Assembly: GCA_021156265.1 (NCBI GenBank)
Contig: JAJNBR010000106.1
Coordinates: 1-14,056, forward strand
Direction: 5' to 3'
Length of the DNA: 14,056 nucleotides
From: Flavipsychrobacter sp.
GTDB lineage: Bacteria > Bacteroidota > Bacteroidia > Chitinophagales > Chitinophagaceae
The notes beneath the pieces are model-generated. The model ran no database searches. It was not told the origin of the DNA and worked only from the letters and a program-made list of their open reading frames with translations. Positions within the stretch are counted from its first letter, which is position 1, and each line of letters begins with the position of its first letter. Shown one piece after another: positions 8,073-13,957 of this stretch. A program made the position numbers and the translations under genes.

Positions 8073-8306
8073 ATGATACTTAAGTTCATTATCTGGTCTA
8101 TTATCATTTCGCTGGTGCTACGTTTTGTCATGCGGTTCCTGTTTCCGGTCATTATTACCAAGGTTGCAACAGACAAGCTGGCCCAGATGCAAAAACAAAT
8201 GGAAGACATGCAAAGGCAGGCGAATACAAACGCCCAGCCAAAATCTGCGCCGAAGGCACCCAAGCAGGTAGACGGCGATTATATAGAATACGAGGAAGTG
8301 AAATAG
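8073..8306 (+). CDS. DUF4834-like small membrane protein
   Basis: The 77-residue protein starts with one hydrophobic helix (ILKFIIWSIIISLVLRFVM, then R-F-L-F-P-V-I-I). It continues with a charged, coiled-coil-like stretch (KLAQMQKQMEDMQRQA) and a disordered Ala/Pro/Lys linker, and ends in D-G-D-Y-I-E-Y-E-E-V-K. A single N-terminal helix plus a final G-(D/E)-Y-(I/V)-(D/E)-Y-E-E motif is, from memory, the pattern of DUF4834 proteins of Bacteroidota, whose function is unknown. The frame stays open upstream to 7536, but that part runs antisense through rimP and is not expected to be coding. The ATG at 8073 starts the helix and follows a promoter box. It is divergent from rimP and followed by a strong terminator, so it is probably a one-gene transcript. 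Confidence 0.8.
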   Translation: MILKFIIWSIIISLVLRFVMRFLFPVIITKVATDKLAQMQKQMEDMQRQANTNAQPKSAPKAPKQVDGDYIEYEEVK

Positions 8307-8336
8307 CGCATTAATATATACATATCATTTTAACTG

Positions 8337-8364
8337 AAAGCACCGGTATATCCGGTGCTTTTTT
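8337..8364 (+). terminator. Rho-independent terminator of the DUF4834-like gene
   Basis: A perfect 10-bp stem (AAAGCACCGG, 8337-8346; CCGGTGCTTT, 8352-8361) with a 5-base loop TATAT is followed by T's to 8364. It lies 30 bases after the stop codon. Confidence 0.9.
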
Positions 8365-8435
8365 ATTCTAGTTAAAGTTGGCATACATCAGCAGATTATC
8401 GCATTTGATTTTCTAATTATTCAAAAAACCGTGTA

Positions 8436-8443
8436 TACTTTTG
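8436..8443 (+). promoter_or_regulatory. -7 promoter box of the exported-protein gene pair
   Basis: TACTTTTG matches TAnnTTTG, 20 bases before the ATG at 8464, giving a leader of about 14-17 bases. A T-rich stretch near 8409-8413 could serve as the -33 region, but no clean TTTG lies at the ideal spacing. Confidence 0.5.
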
Positions 8444-8463
8444 ATCAATTAAACTCCTTTCTC

Positions 8464-8979
8464 ATGAAAAGATCAGTGCTATTGATCCTGCTTCTTACGT
8501 TAGCAGGTCTGGCGAGGGCGCAAACCATCGGCCCCGCTACTATGAATGTTACCGGCGACGCCACAACCATCGGAACCGACAGCCATGAATGGTCTGTTGG
8601 CGAAATGACACTTGTGAACAGCTTCGTGTCCTCCAATCTGGTGGTGACACAAGGACTGTTGCAACCTGCGCCTTTTGCCACCGGCATCGACCGCGTGAAC
8701 GCCACATCAGAGCAGTTGCTCGTGTACCCCAATCCCGCCCGCGATGTCCTGATGTTGCAGCCGCAATTCCAAAATGGCGGCCTGCTTCAATATGCCATTG
8801 CTGACGCCTCTGGAAAAAGCATTCTCAATGGAAACTTTACCCTCAGAGCCGGCAATGAAAAACAAGAGCTTGATCTCCGTTCGCTGGCTGCAGGCCACTA
8901 CCTTCTCCAGGTAAGTTTCCAGGCGCCTGCTAACAACACAGACTTTAGATCAAGCTTTAAAATAGAGAAGCTTCATTGA
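8464..8979 (+). CDS. Small exported protein with T9SS (Por) C-terminal sorting domain
   Basis: The 171-residue protein has a clear signal peptide, MKRSVLLILLLTLAGLARAQ, with likely cleavage after A-R-A. The mature N-terminal part (about 20-85) is a short S/T/V-rich region (TIGPATMNVTGDATTIG...EWSVGEM). The C-terminal 75-80 residues form a type A T9SS sorting domain: LLVYPNPARDVLML, then YAIADASGKSILNG, then LDLRSLAAGHYLLQV, ending SFKIEKLH. T9SS exports such proteins across the outer membrane, and the tail is usually removed when they are attached to the surface or released. An ATG further upstream (8431) would add 11 polar residues before the signal peptide and overlaps the promoter box, so 8464 is preferred. 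With so little mature sequence outside the tail, the functional part is small. The following surface-protein gene starts 42 bases later, so the two are probably co-transcribed. Confidence 0.88.
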   Translation: MKRSVLLILLLTLAGLARAQTIGPATMNVTGDATTIGTDSHEWSVGEMTLVNSFVSSNLVVTQGLLQPAPFATGIDRVNATSEQLLVYPNPARDVLMLQPQFQNGGLLQYAIADASGKSILNGNFTLRAGNEKQELDLRSLAAGHYLLQVSFQAPANNTDFRSSFKIEKLH

Positions 8980-9021
8980 ACCCGATTATGAAAACAATTA
9001 TTCACCATCAAGACAAGTTTT

Positions 9022-10980
9022 ATGAAAAAAAACACTGCAATTATTATAGCTTTTTTGGCAGTAATGCTTATTCAAAGTAGTTCGATTGCGCAGCCGCCAA
9101 TGAAATTTAATTACCAGGGAATAGCCCGGAGTTCCGCAGGCGGCGCAATCGCCAATCAGACATTAGGTTTGCGCATCAGTATCCTTGACTCCAATTCTTC
9201 CGGTCCTGTTTTATATAGCGAAACGCATACACCAATCACCAACGCTTTTGGCTTGTACACAGTTGCCATCGGAGATGGTACGATCGCCAGCGGCGATATA
9301 AACGCCATCGACTGGAGTAAGGCCGATAAATATATAAAGATAGAAATGGACCCCGCGGGAGGCACTACCTATACCGACCTGGGCACAAAACAGTTGCTAA
9401 GCGTGCCCTTTGCTGCCTACGCCGATCATGCAGCGTTGATACTGCCCTATTTCGACAGTACCTCTGATGCCGGTTCGCTATTTACCATCCAGAACAATGA
9501 CGCAGGCGCTGCTATTGAAGGGATCAATAACAGCACTACAAGCAGTGCATTTGCAGTAAAGGGTGTTATCAACAGTACTTCACCGGGAGGATTTTCAAGT
9601 GCAGTAAGAGGTATAAACAATGGTACAAGCAATCTCGGCATTGGGGTGTATGGGTCGCAGGCAGGCTCCGGCTGGGGGATGTATGGAACATCACCTGACG
9701 GGTTGGGCGTTTATGGTAACACTACCACCGGGATCGGGTTAGTTGGTAATTCTAATTCCGGCACCGGCCTTTTGGCCACAAGCAGTACTGGCACAGGGCT
9801 TTCGGCCTCAAGCAGTAGTGGTAATGGGCTGCAGGCTACAAGCAATACTGGTGTCGCAGCCAGCCTGACCATCACTAATAATGCATCTACAGCAAATGTG
9901 GCTGAAATTTCTACAACCGGCTCCGGACGCGGCATTGACGTGGCAACCACCAGCGGTGCCGGCGTATTCTCCAACAGCAGCGGCGCCAATGCTGTGTGGG
10001 GTATTACAGGCTCGATGTCTTCAGCCGGGATAATTGGTGATAATTTCACCGGCGAGGCTGTTGTAGGCCGGAGTTCAGGCGCTTTAGGCGTAGGAGCGGT
10101 AGTGGGTCGCAGCGACGGTGCAGGATATGGTGTTCGCGGTTTCAATACCTCAACCGGTATAGGAGTGTTAGGACAGGTAATCTCGGCCGGAACCGGTATG
10201 GCAGGTAAATTTGAAAACACCAATGCCGCCAACACGGCAGACGTGGTACAAGTAAATACATCTACTAACGCAAACGGCATAAATGTCACTACCCTTTCAG
10301 GCAGTGCCAAATCCGCAGTTCGGGCCACCACGACCGCCGCTAACGGCAACGCGATCACAGGAATATCAAATACCGGTGTGGGAGCTTATGGCGTTTGGGG
10401 CCAATCTTCCGGTGGTTATGCAGGTTTCTTCTCAGGCAATGTCAATGTCGCCGGCACGCTTTCAAAATCGGCGGGCGCGTTCAAGATAGACCACCCTATG
10501 GATCCGGCGAACAAATACCTCATACACAGTTTTGTGGAAAGTCCTGACATGATGAATATATACAACGGCAATATCACTACCGATGCCAGTGGCGACGCTG
10601 TGGTGAGCCTGCCCGCGTATTTTGAGGTAGAGAATATAGATTTCAAATACCAGCTGACAGTGATTGGGCAGTTTGCGCAGGCCATAGTATCAAAAGAAAT
10701 AGGCGGCAACAAGTTTGAAATTAAAACAGATAAACCCAATGTGAAAGTAAGCTGGATGGTAACCGGTGTTCGCAATGACAAATTCGCACAAAAAAACCGC
10801 ATTGTCACAGAAGTGGAGAAAGCGCCGAACGAAAAAGGTTTTTACCTGAACCCGGAAGTTTATGGCTTGCCTTTCGAGCGGTCAATACCATTTAGCAGGG
10901 GAACCGCAAGTACTGAGGCGGAAGTAAAACCTGAACCTGTCAATGAAGAACTTCCTTCCAATAAACGTAGTAAAGAATAG
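9022..10980 (+). CDS. Large repetitive secreted surface protein with conserved C-terminal domain
   Basis: The 652 residues start with a signal peptide (MKKNTAIIIAFLAVMLIQSSSIAQ). Residues 25-138 form a conserved module (F-N-Y-Q-G-I-A-R ... GLRISILD ... VLYSETHT ... FGLYTVAIGDG ... KYIKIEMDPAGG ... QLLSVPFAAYA) that I recognise from many Bacteroidota exported proteins. Residues about 160-475 are low-complexity Gly/Ser/Thr/Asn sequence with 10-residue repeats, likely a beta-helix or beta-solenoid. Residues about 478-620 (SAGAFKIDHPMDPANKYL, HSFVESPDMMNIYNGNITT, YFEVENIDFKYQLTVIG, VSWMVTGVRNDKFAQKNRI) are a C-terminal domain recalled from hypothetical proteins of Bacteroidota, Planctomycetes and cyanobacteria. 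No T9SS tail is seen; the end is charged and disordered (ELPSNKRSKE). The job is unknown; a structural or adhesive surface role is a guess. It follows a small T9SS cargo gene in the same transcript. Confidence 0.88.
   Translation: MKKNTAIIIAFLAVMLIQSSSIAQPPMKFNYQGIARSSAGGAIANQTLGLRISILDSNSSGPVLYSETHTPITNAFGLYTVAIGDGTIASGDINAIDWSKADKYIKIEMDPAGGTTYTDLGTKQLLSVPFAAYADHAALILPYFDSTSDAGSLFTIQNNDAGAAIEGINNSTTSSAFAVKGVINSTSPGGFSSAVRGINNGTSNLGIGVYGSQAGSGWGMYGTSPDGLGVYGNTTTGIGLVGNSNSGTGLLATSSTGTGLSASSSSGNGLQATSNTGVAASLTITNNASTANVAEISTTGSGRGIDVATTSGAGVFSNSSGANAVWGITGSMSSAGIIGDNFTGEAVVGRSSGALGVGAVVGRSDGAGYGVRGFNTSTGIGVLGQVISAGTGMAGKFENTNAANTADVVQVNTSTNANGINVTTLSGSAKSAVRATTTAANGNAITGISNTGVGAYGVWGQSSGGYAGFFSGNVNVAGTLSKSAGAFKIDHPMDPANKYLIHSFVESPDMMNIYNGNITTDASGDAVVSLPAYFEVENIDFKYQLTVIGQFAQAIVSKEIGGNKFEIKTDKPNVKVSWMVTGVRNDKFAQKNRIVTEVEKAPNEKGFYLNPEVYGLPFERSIPFSRGTASTEAEVKPEPVNEELPSNKRSKE
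9643..9855 (+). repeat. 10-residue tandem repeats in the surface protein
   Basis: Codons 208-278 hold seven units starting with G-(V/M/L)-(Y/V/L/S/Q), such as GMYGTSPDGL, GVYGNTTTGI, GLVGNSNSGT, GLLATSSTGT and GLSASSSSGN, at an exact 10-residue (30-base) period from codon 219 on. At DNA level only the last three units are similar, around AGCAGTACTGG-type sequence at 9780-9855, so most copies have diverged. The pattern suits a coiled beta structure with one unit per turn or strand pair. Confidence 0.8.
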
Positions 10981-10995
10981 GAACGATCTGAGCAT

Positions 10996-11028
10996 AAAAA
11001 AAGGGGCGTGCATCACTCCCCTTTTTTT
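10996..11028. terminator. Bidirectional terminator between convergent genes
   Basis: Inverted repeat AAAAAAAGGGG (10996-11006) and CCCCTTTTTTT (11018-11028), with an inner GTG/CAC extension and a 3-base loop. Both strands get a T-run after the stem, so it can end the surface-protein transcript and the HAD-phosphatase transcript. The phosphatase stop codon (11013-11015) lies in the hairpin's loop/inner-stem region, so its last four codons are part of the terminator stem. Confidence 0.88.
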
Positions 11029-11651
11029 ATGTCTTTGCGCAGAAAAATAGTGTCTTCTATCGTCATTCCTTTTTCGAGCCAGATGGTTTGGATGCCCAGG
11101 ACCTTGGCACCTTCTATGTGCTGGGGACTATCATCTATAAATAATGTTTGTTCCGGCTTAAAGCCTGTGTCGTCCAATATCATCTGGAATACGCCGGCAG
11201 ATGGCTTGCGCTGGCCGATGCGATGTGAGAGATACACCTTATCGAAGAACACACCGATGTTGGGTATGCCATGGGTCCGCATCAGTATCTCATTAAAAGC
11301 TTCTTCATGTATCTCGTTGGTATTGCTAAGTAAAACCAGGTCATAATGCAGGCGGAGTTGTTGCAGGAGCTGCAGCCGGCGCAGCGGAAAGTCCAGCAGC
11401 ATAGCATTCCAGGCGACACATATATCCTCTTCTCCCATGTCGCAATGTTTTTTCAATGTGTCGATGAATTCATCCTTGCCAATACGGCCGGTCTCAAAAT
11501 CGTCGAATACAGGAGTCTGCCGCAGTTGCGAATACAGTTCGCCAAAATTACTCATACCTCCTGAGACAAAAGCGTTTTCCGTAAGATTGTAATCGAGATT
11601 GAGGAGCACTCCCCCGAGATCAAAAATGATGTGCCTGATACCGTCTATCAT
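11013..11651 (-). CDS. HAD-superfamily phosphatase (YihX-like)
   Basis: The 212-residue protein has all four HAD motifs. Motif I is D-L-G-G-V-L-L at residues 11-17, with nucleophile D11; the usual acid at position +2 is Gly (D-L-G), as in the YihX/epoxide-hydrolase-N branch. Motif II is L-L-S-N-T-N with S109. Motif III has Lys149 (RIGQRKPSAGVF). Motif IV is F-I-D-D-S with D173 and D174. The helical cap lies between motifs I and II (about 20-95), the subfamily IA arrangement. It likely hydrolyses a small phosphate ester in the cytoplasm; YihX of E. coli acts on glucose-1-phosphate, but the substrate here is not known. The ATG at 11651 lies four bases after a TATTTTTG box, so the mRNA may be leaderless. 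It is divergent from the tRNA gene at 11729, and its end overlaps a bidirectional terminator. Confidence 0.9.
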   Translation of the reverse strand: MIDGIRHIIFDLGGVLLNLDYNLTENAFVSGGMSNFGELYSQLRQTPVFDDFETGRIGKDEFIDTLKKHCDMGEEDICVAWNAMLLDFPLRRLQLLQQLRLHYDLVLLSNTNEIHEEAFNEILMRTHGIPNIGVFFDKVYLSHRIGQRKPSAGVFQMILDDTGFKPEQTLFIDDSPQHIEGAKVLGIQTIWLEKGMTIEDTIFLRKDIKKGE

Positions 11652-11655
11652 TTTA

Positions 11656-11663
11656 CAAAAATA
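11656..11663 (-). promoter_or_regulatory. -7 promoter box of the HAD-phosphatase gene
   Basis: TATTTTTG on the minus strand fits TAnnTTTG. The ATG at 11651 begins after only four intervening bases, which places transcription start at or next to the A of the start codon and suggests a leaderless mRNA. The -33 region is weak. Confidence 0.45.
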
Positions 11664-11674
11664 ACGGCTGAATT

Positions 11675-11705
11675 TTTCCGTTTTTGAGAAAATCCAATAC
11701 CTTTG
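11675..11705 (+). promoter_or_regulatory. Promoter of the tRNA gene
   Basis: TACCTTTG (11698-11705) is an exact TAnnTTTG box, with a T-rich -33-like TTTC (11675-11678) 19 bases upstream. It lies 23 bases before the mature tRNA 5' end, a usual distance for a short 5' leader processed by RNase P. Confidence 0.6.
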
Positions 11706-11728
11706 CCATCCTTTCGGCTTTATAGCCA

Positions 11729-11802
11729 GGTCCTATAGCTCAGTTGGTTAGAGCATCTGACTCATAATCAGAGGGTCCCAGGTTCAAGTCCTGGTGGGAC
11801 CA
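11729..11802 (+). tRNA. tRNA with anticodon CAT, probably tRNA-Ile2 (or elongator tRNA-Met)
   Basis: The cloverleaf folds fully. Acceptor 11729-11735 (GGTCCTA) pairs with 11795-11801 (TGGGACC). The D arm is GCTC/GAGC (11738-11754). The anticodon stem is TCTGA/TCAGA with loop CTCATAA and anticodon CAT at 11763-11765. The T arm is CCAGG/CCTGG with loop TTCAAGT. The discriminator is A; CCA is not encoded (next bases CCCA). CAT fits elongator Met, initiator Met or Ile2, where TilS converts C34 to lysidine so that AUA is read. The acceptor carries C4-G69 and C5-G68, which from memory are positive determinants for TilS in E. coli, so Ile2 is preferred. The initiator is unlikely because it normally has three G-C pairs at the loop side of the anticodon stem. 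Confidence 0.9.
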
Positions 11803-11807
11803 CCCAG

Positions 11808-11838
11808 AAAAAGGCTTACAAATCTGTAAGCCTTTTTT
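11808..11838 (+). terminator. Terminator of the tRNA transcript
   Basis: A perfect 13-bp stem (AAAAAGGCTTACA, 11808-11820; complement 11825-11837) with loop AATC and a T-run begins five bases after the tRNA 3' end. It shows the tRNA is a one-gene transcript. Confidence 0.92.
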
Positions 11839-11896
11839 ATTTTGCGCGGGTATCGCCATCGATCAAAACACTAGTTTAGCAACAACCGGCTTATAA

Positions 11897-12190
11897 ATGC
11901 TTCACATTGTTCTGCATTTTTTAGTACCCCTTATGTACAGCTTTGTCTTTTTTCGAGACAAAATGTTGCGGACATGGTTGATACTATCAGCCACTATGAT
12001 CGTCGACGTCGACCATTTGCTTGCCAACCCCATTTACGATCCGAACAGGTGCAGCGTAGGCTTTCATCCGTTACACTCCTATGTCGCGATCGCGACCTAT
12101 ATATTATTACTGATACCGAAAAAAACCAGGCTGGTAGCTACCGGGCTGGTCATACATATGGCGCTGGATTATTTGGACTGTTTTGTTTGA
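11897..12190 (+). CDS. DUF6122-like small membrane protein
   Basis: The 97-residue protein has about three hydrophobic segments (LHIVLHFLVPLMYSFVFF; LRTWLILSATMIVDV; YVAIATYILLLI, and a final one around LVATGLVIHMAL). Conserved-looking polar residues lie between them: D-V-D-H-L-L-A-N-P-I-Y-D-P-N-R-C, F-H-P-L-H-S-Y and H-M-A-L-D-Y-L-D-C. This His/Asp pattern at membrane borders is, from memory, that of DUF6122 and recalls metal-dependent membrane hydrolases of the YdjM/LexA-regulated type; catalysis is not shown. Length and start fit the family as I recall it. No clear promoter box precedes it, although the near-match TAGTTTAG lies at 11873-11880. It follows the tRNA terminator, so it is probably transcribed alone. 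Confidence 0.75.
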   Translation: MLHIVLHFLVPLMYSFVFFRDKMLRTWLILSATMIVDVDHLLANPIYDPNRCSVGFHPLHSYVAIATYILLLIPKKTRLVATGLVIHMALDYLDCFV

Positions 12191-12283
12191 CGAGCAAACC
12201 TGGTGCCTGGTACCTAGTCTGCTGTTTGCTGCTATGATTAAGCGGATGCCATCGATTACTCTCAGGCCGTAGATCTCATACAG

Positions 12284-12317
12284 AGTAAAAGGGCTGCATA
12301 AATACAACCCTTTTACT
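12284..12317. terminator. Inverted repeat, possible terminator after the DUF6122 gene
   Basis: A perfect 10-bp stem (AGTAAAAGGG, 12284-12293; CCCTTTTACT, 12308-12317) with a 14-base loop. The T-run lies inside the stem (CCCTTTTACTGTTTC), so it is a weak terminator in either direction. Confidence 0.45.
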
Positions 12318-12331
12318 GTTTCATGGTGATA

Positions 12332-12365
12332 GTTAAATACGGCTGACGTAAGCTGCGTATTTGAC
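12332..12365. repeat. Inverted repeat of 10 bp
   Basis: GTTAAATACG (12332-12341) pairs with CGTATTTGAC (12356-12365) with one G-T pair. The 14-base loop holds a further GCT/AGC pairing. Function unknown; it is the middle of three strong hairpins between the convergent genes. Confidence 0.5.
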
Positions 12366-12406
12366 AGTCTTTGCTATTGTATACCTAAGGTGCGGTTTAG
12401 ACACCC

Positions 12407-12446
12407 GGCCTGAACCACCGGTACTAGCGTCCGGCGGTTCAGTGCC
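12407..12446. repeat. Strong G/C-rich hairpin downstream of the AraC-type gene
   Basis: CTGAACCACCGG (12410-12421) and CCGGCGGTTCAG (12431-12442) pair over 12 bp with one A-C mismatch around a 9-base loop. GGC/GCC extends the stem beyond a one-base bulge to 12407-12446. It lies about 45 bases beyond the stop of the minus-strand regulator gene. The T-run on that strand (TTTTTTT at 12464-12470) comes before the hairpin, not after it, so it is not a standard terminator. Confidence 0.55.
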
Positions 12447-12489
12447 ACTATAGCGCTTCGCCTAAAAAAACTACGAGGCTAGCCAGGTA

Positions 12490-13644
12490 TCAGTCAACTT
12501 TGATCTGTTTCAAAAAATCAGACGGAGTGACACCCATTACTTTCTTAAAGGCCAGGGTAAACGAGTTTCTATTGTTAAAACCCGACTCTTTAGAAAGTGC
12601 TTCAAGCGTTTTGTACCTCCATTCTTCATTTTTTATTTTTTCGATACAGAACTTGATCCTGTATTCATTAATAAAATCATTGTAGTTCATACCATATCTC
12701 CTGTTTATAAACGCTGACAGGATATACGACTGAACTCCGGTATCGTCTGACAACATCCTGATGGTATAGCTGTGATTCAGAAACAATTGTTTTTCTACCA
12801 GGATGGTGTTCACCTTTTGCTCGATCTGGGAGAAGTTGTAGTCGTGGTGATTGGACGAAATGTTGGTGTTTACAGGCAGGTCCATACTTTTAACCTCCTC
12901 AACCGGCATTTCGATATTCTCAGCGGTCTTAAAATCTTCATCTGCTGACGCTACCTGAAGCATCGCAGTGTCTCTGGTTTGGGCTATAACAAAACCAACG
13001 ATGATGGACATGCTGCTAGCTACAATTGCGAATAATACCACGTACTCTTCAAATTTCTCTGCGCGATACAGATCGAACAAGGAGCAAAACAGGAAATAGA
13101 CTTCTATACCGATACATAATAGAAACCATTTTACCAACGGATGGTTATAGGTTTTAATAAGCTGCTGGCGCTTACGCGCCCATGCGATCAAAGTGTTGAC
13201 CTGGAGCAGCAGATAAATACCAATAGCGTGATAATAAAAAGCGGCAAAAGCAGTATTAGGCAGAAAAGATGCATGAGCCGAAACCCGGTTTAGTGCATTA
13301 CTATTCTCGTACTGCGGCAAGAACAGCGGAATGAAATTGATTAAATACAGAAGCGCAGGAAAAACATGACCGAGGTCTTCGGTTTTAAGCGGCCGGCGAA
13401 AAATCACAGCCTTGATGTATAAATACGCACAGGACATGTACAGCAACACACACAGATTCCTCAATAAGATCAGGTCCCATTTGTAATGAAGAAAGGCGTT
13501 GTTGATAGCTATGTTTAGAACTAAACAGCAGACCAACAGAGTAGAGGCCGTAACGAAAGTTACAACGGTGACATTTTTAGAATTTTTATCGGATAAAGCA
13601 TTTTTATCCAATAATGCCTGGGGTAGTGCGATAGTCATCTTCAT
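12490..13644 (-). CDS. Membrane-anchored AraC-family transcriptional regulator
   Basis: The 384-residue protein has a hydrophobic N-terminal half with about six predicted membrane helices (around 25-45, 58-80, 92-110, 128-152, 168-190 and 200-220). A polar linker follows (about 225-285), then a C-terminal AraC/XylS DNA-binding domain with two helix-turn-helix units (IRMLSDDTGVQSYILSAFIN; then TLEALSKESGFNNRNSFTLA, FKKVMGVTPSDFLKQ). The second unit shows the typical F-x-x-x-x-x-S-F...F-K-K-x-x-G-x-T-P pattern. The layout suggests that a membrane signal controls DNA binding from the inner membrane. Similar multi-helix AraC proteins are common in Bacteroidota, with mostly unknown signals. Two starts are possible (13644 and 13638, MKM); the choice hardly matters. 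No target gene stands next to it in the window. Confidence 0.88.
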   Translation of the reverse strand: MKMTIALPQALLDKNALSDKNSKNVTVVTFVTASTLLVCCLVLNIAINNAFLHYKWDLILLRNLCVLLYMSCAYLYIKAVIFRRPLKTEDLGHVFPALLYLINFIPLFLPQYENSNALNRVSAHASFLPNTAFAAFYYHAIGIYLLLQVNTLIAWARKRQQLIKTYNHPLVKWFLLCIGIEVYFLFCSLFDLYRAEKFEEYVVLFAIVASSMSIIVGFVIAQTRDTAMLQVASADEDFKTAENIEMPVEEVKSMDLPVNTNISSNHHDYNFSQIEQKVNTILVEKQLFLNHSYTIRMLSDDTGVQSYILSAFINRRYGMNYNDFINEYRIKFCIEKIKNEEWRYKTLEALSKESGFNNRNSFTLAFKKVMGVTPSDFLKQIKVD

Positions 13645-13957
13645 AAAAATGGTTTTTTTAAGGTAATAACTCAGGCGAAGCTATTAACTACAATAAATGA
13701 CAGCTTTAAAGACCAGCTGTAGTGTTGCCGATGGGGGTGATAGGCGCATCGGCACTGCTGCTGCAGGATGTGAAGGGAGACTATGGCCCGTGTATGCGTT
13801 CATGTGGCTTCATAAAATATAATTTTCGGTGGTGATAAAATTGATCTTAAGGTCTTTTTAATGTCTTATTCAAAAATAATAATCTTTCTGAATTTTTTTA
13901 ATTTTTTACTCTATAATAATCAACTTTTTAAAAATATGGAAAAACTATAAGTTTTAG
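13645..13957. other. Gene-free, partly very AT-rich upstream region of the AraC-type gene
   Basis: No credible coding frame is seen. Bases 13811-13950 are markedly AT-rich, while 13720-13800 is near 55% GC and holds a hairpin (TGCCGATG at 13726-13733 with CATCGGCA at 13747-13754, 13-base loop). A TATTTTTG box on the minus strand at 13878-13871 could be a promoter for the regulator gene with a leader of about 220 bases, but no -33 box is clear. Confidence 0.4.

Larger units (their letters stand above)
12191..12489. other. Gene-free stretch between convergent genes, with several inverted repeats
   Basis: About 300 bases without a credible gene. A 66-codon minus-strand frame (12307-12107) runs antisense into the DUF6122 gene and has no recognisable features. 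The stretch holds a series of hairpins: 12193-12230 (7 bp, long loop), 12284-12317, 12332-12365 and 12407-12446. No tRNA or known RNA family is recognised. Confidence 0.5.

Noticed and set aside
8988..9053. Short ATG-led frame just before the large surface protein
   Set aside because: It is out of frame with the surface protein, overlaps its signal peptide and ends after about 30 codons.
11729..11838. tRNA gene considered as an integration (att) site of a mobile element
   Set aside because: No integrase gene or direct repeat of the tRNA 3' end is seen nearby; the downstream sequence is the tRNA's own terminator.
12107..12307. 66-codon frame on the minus strand in the gap after the DUF6122-like gene
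   Set aside because: About 40% lies antisense to the DUF6122-like gene, the rest covers hairpin DNA, and no domain, signal or family pattern is visible.
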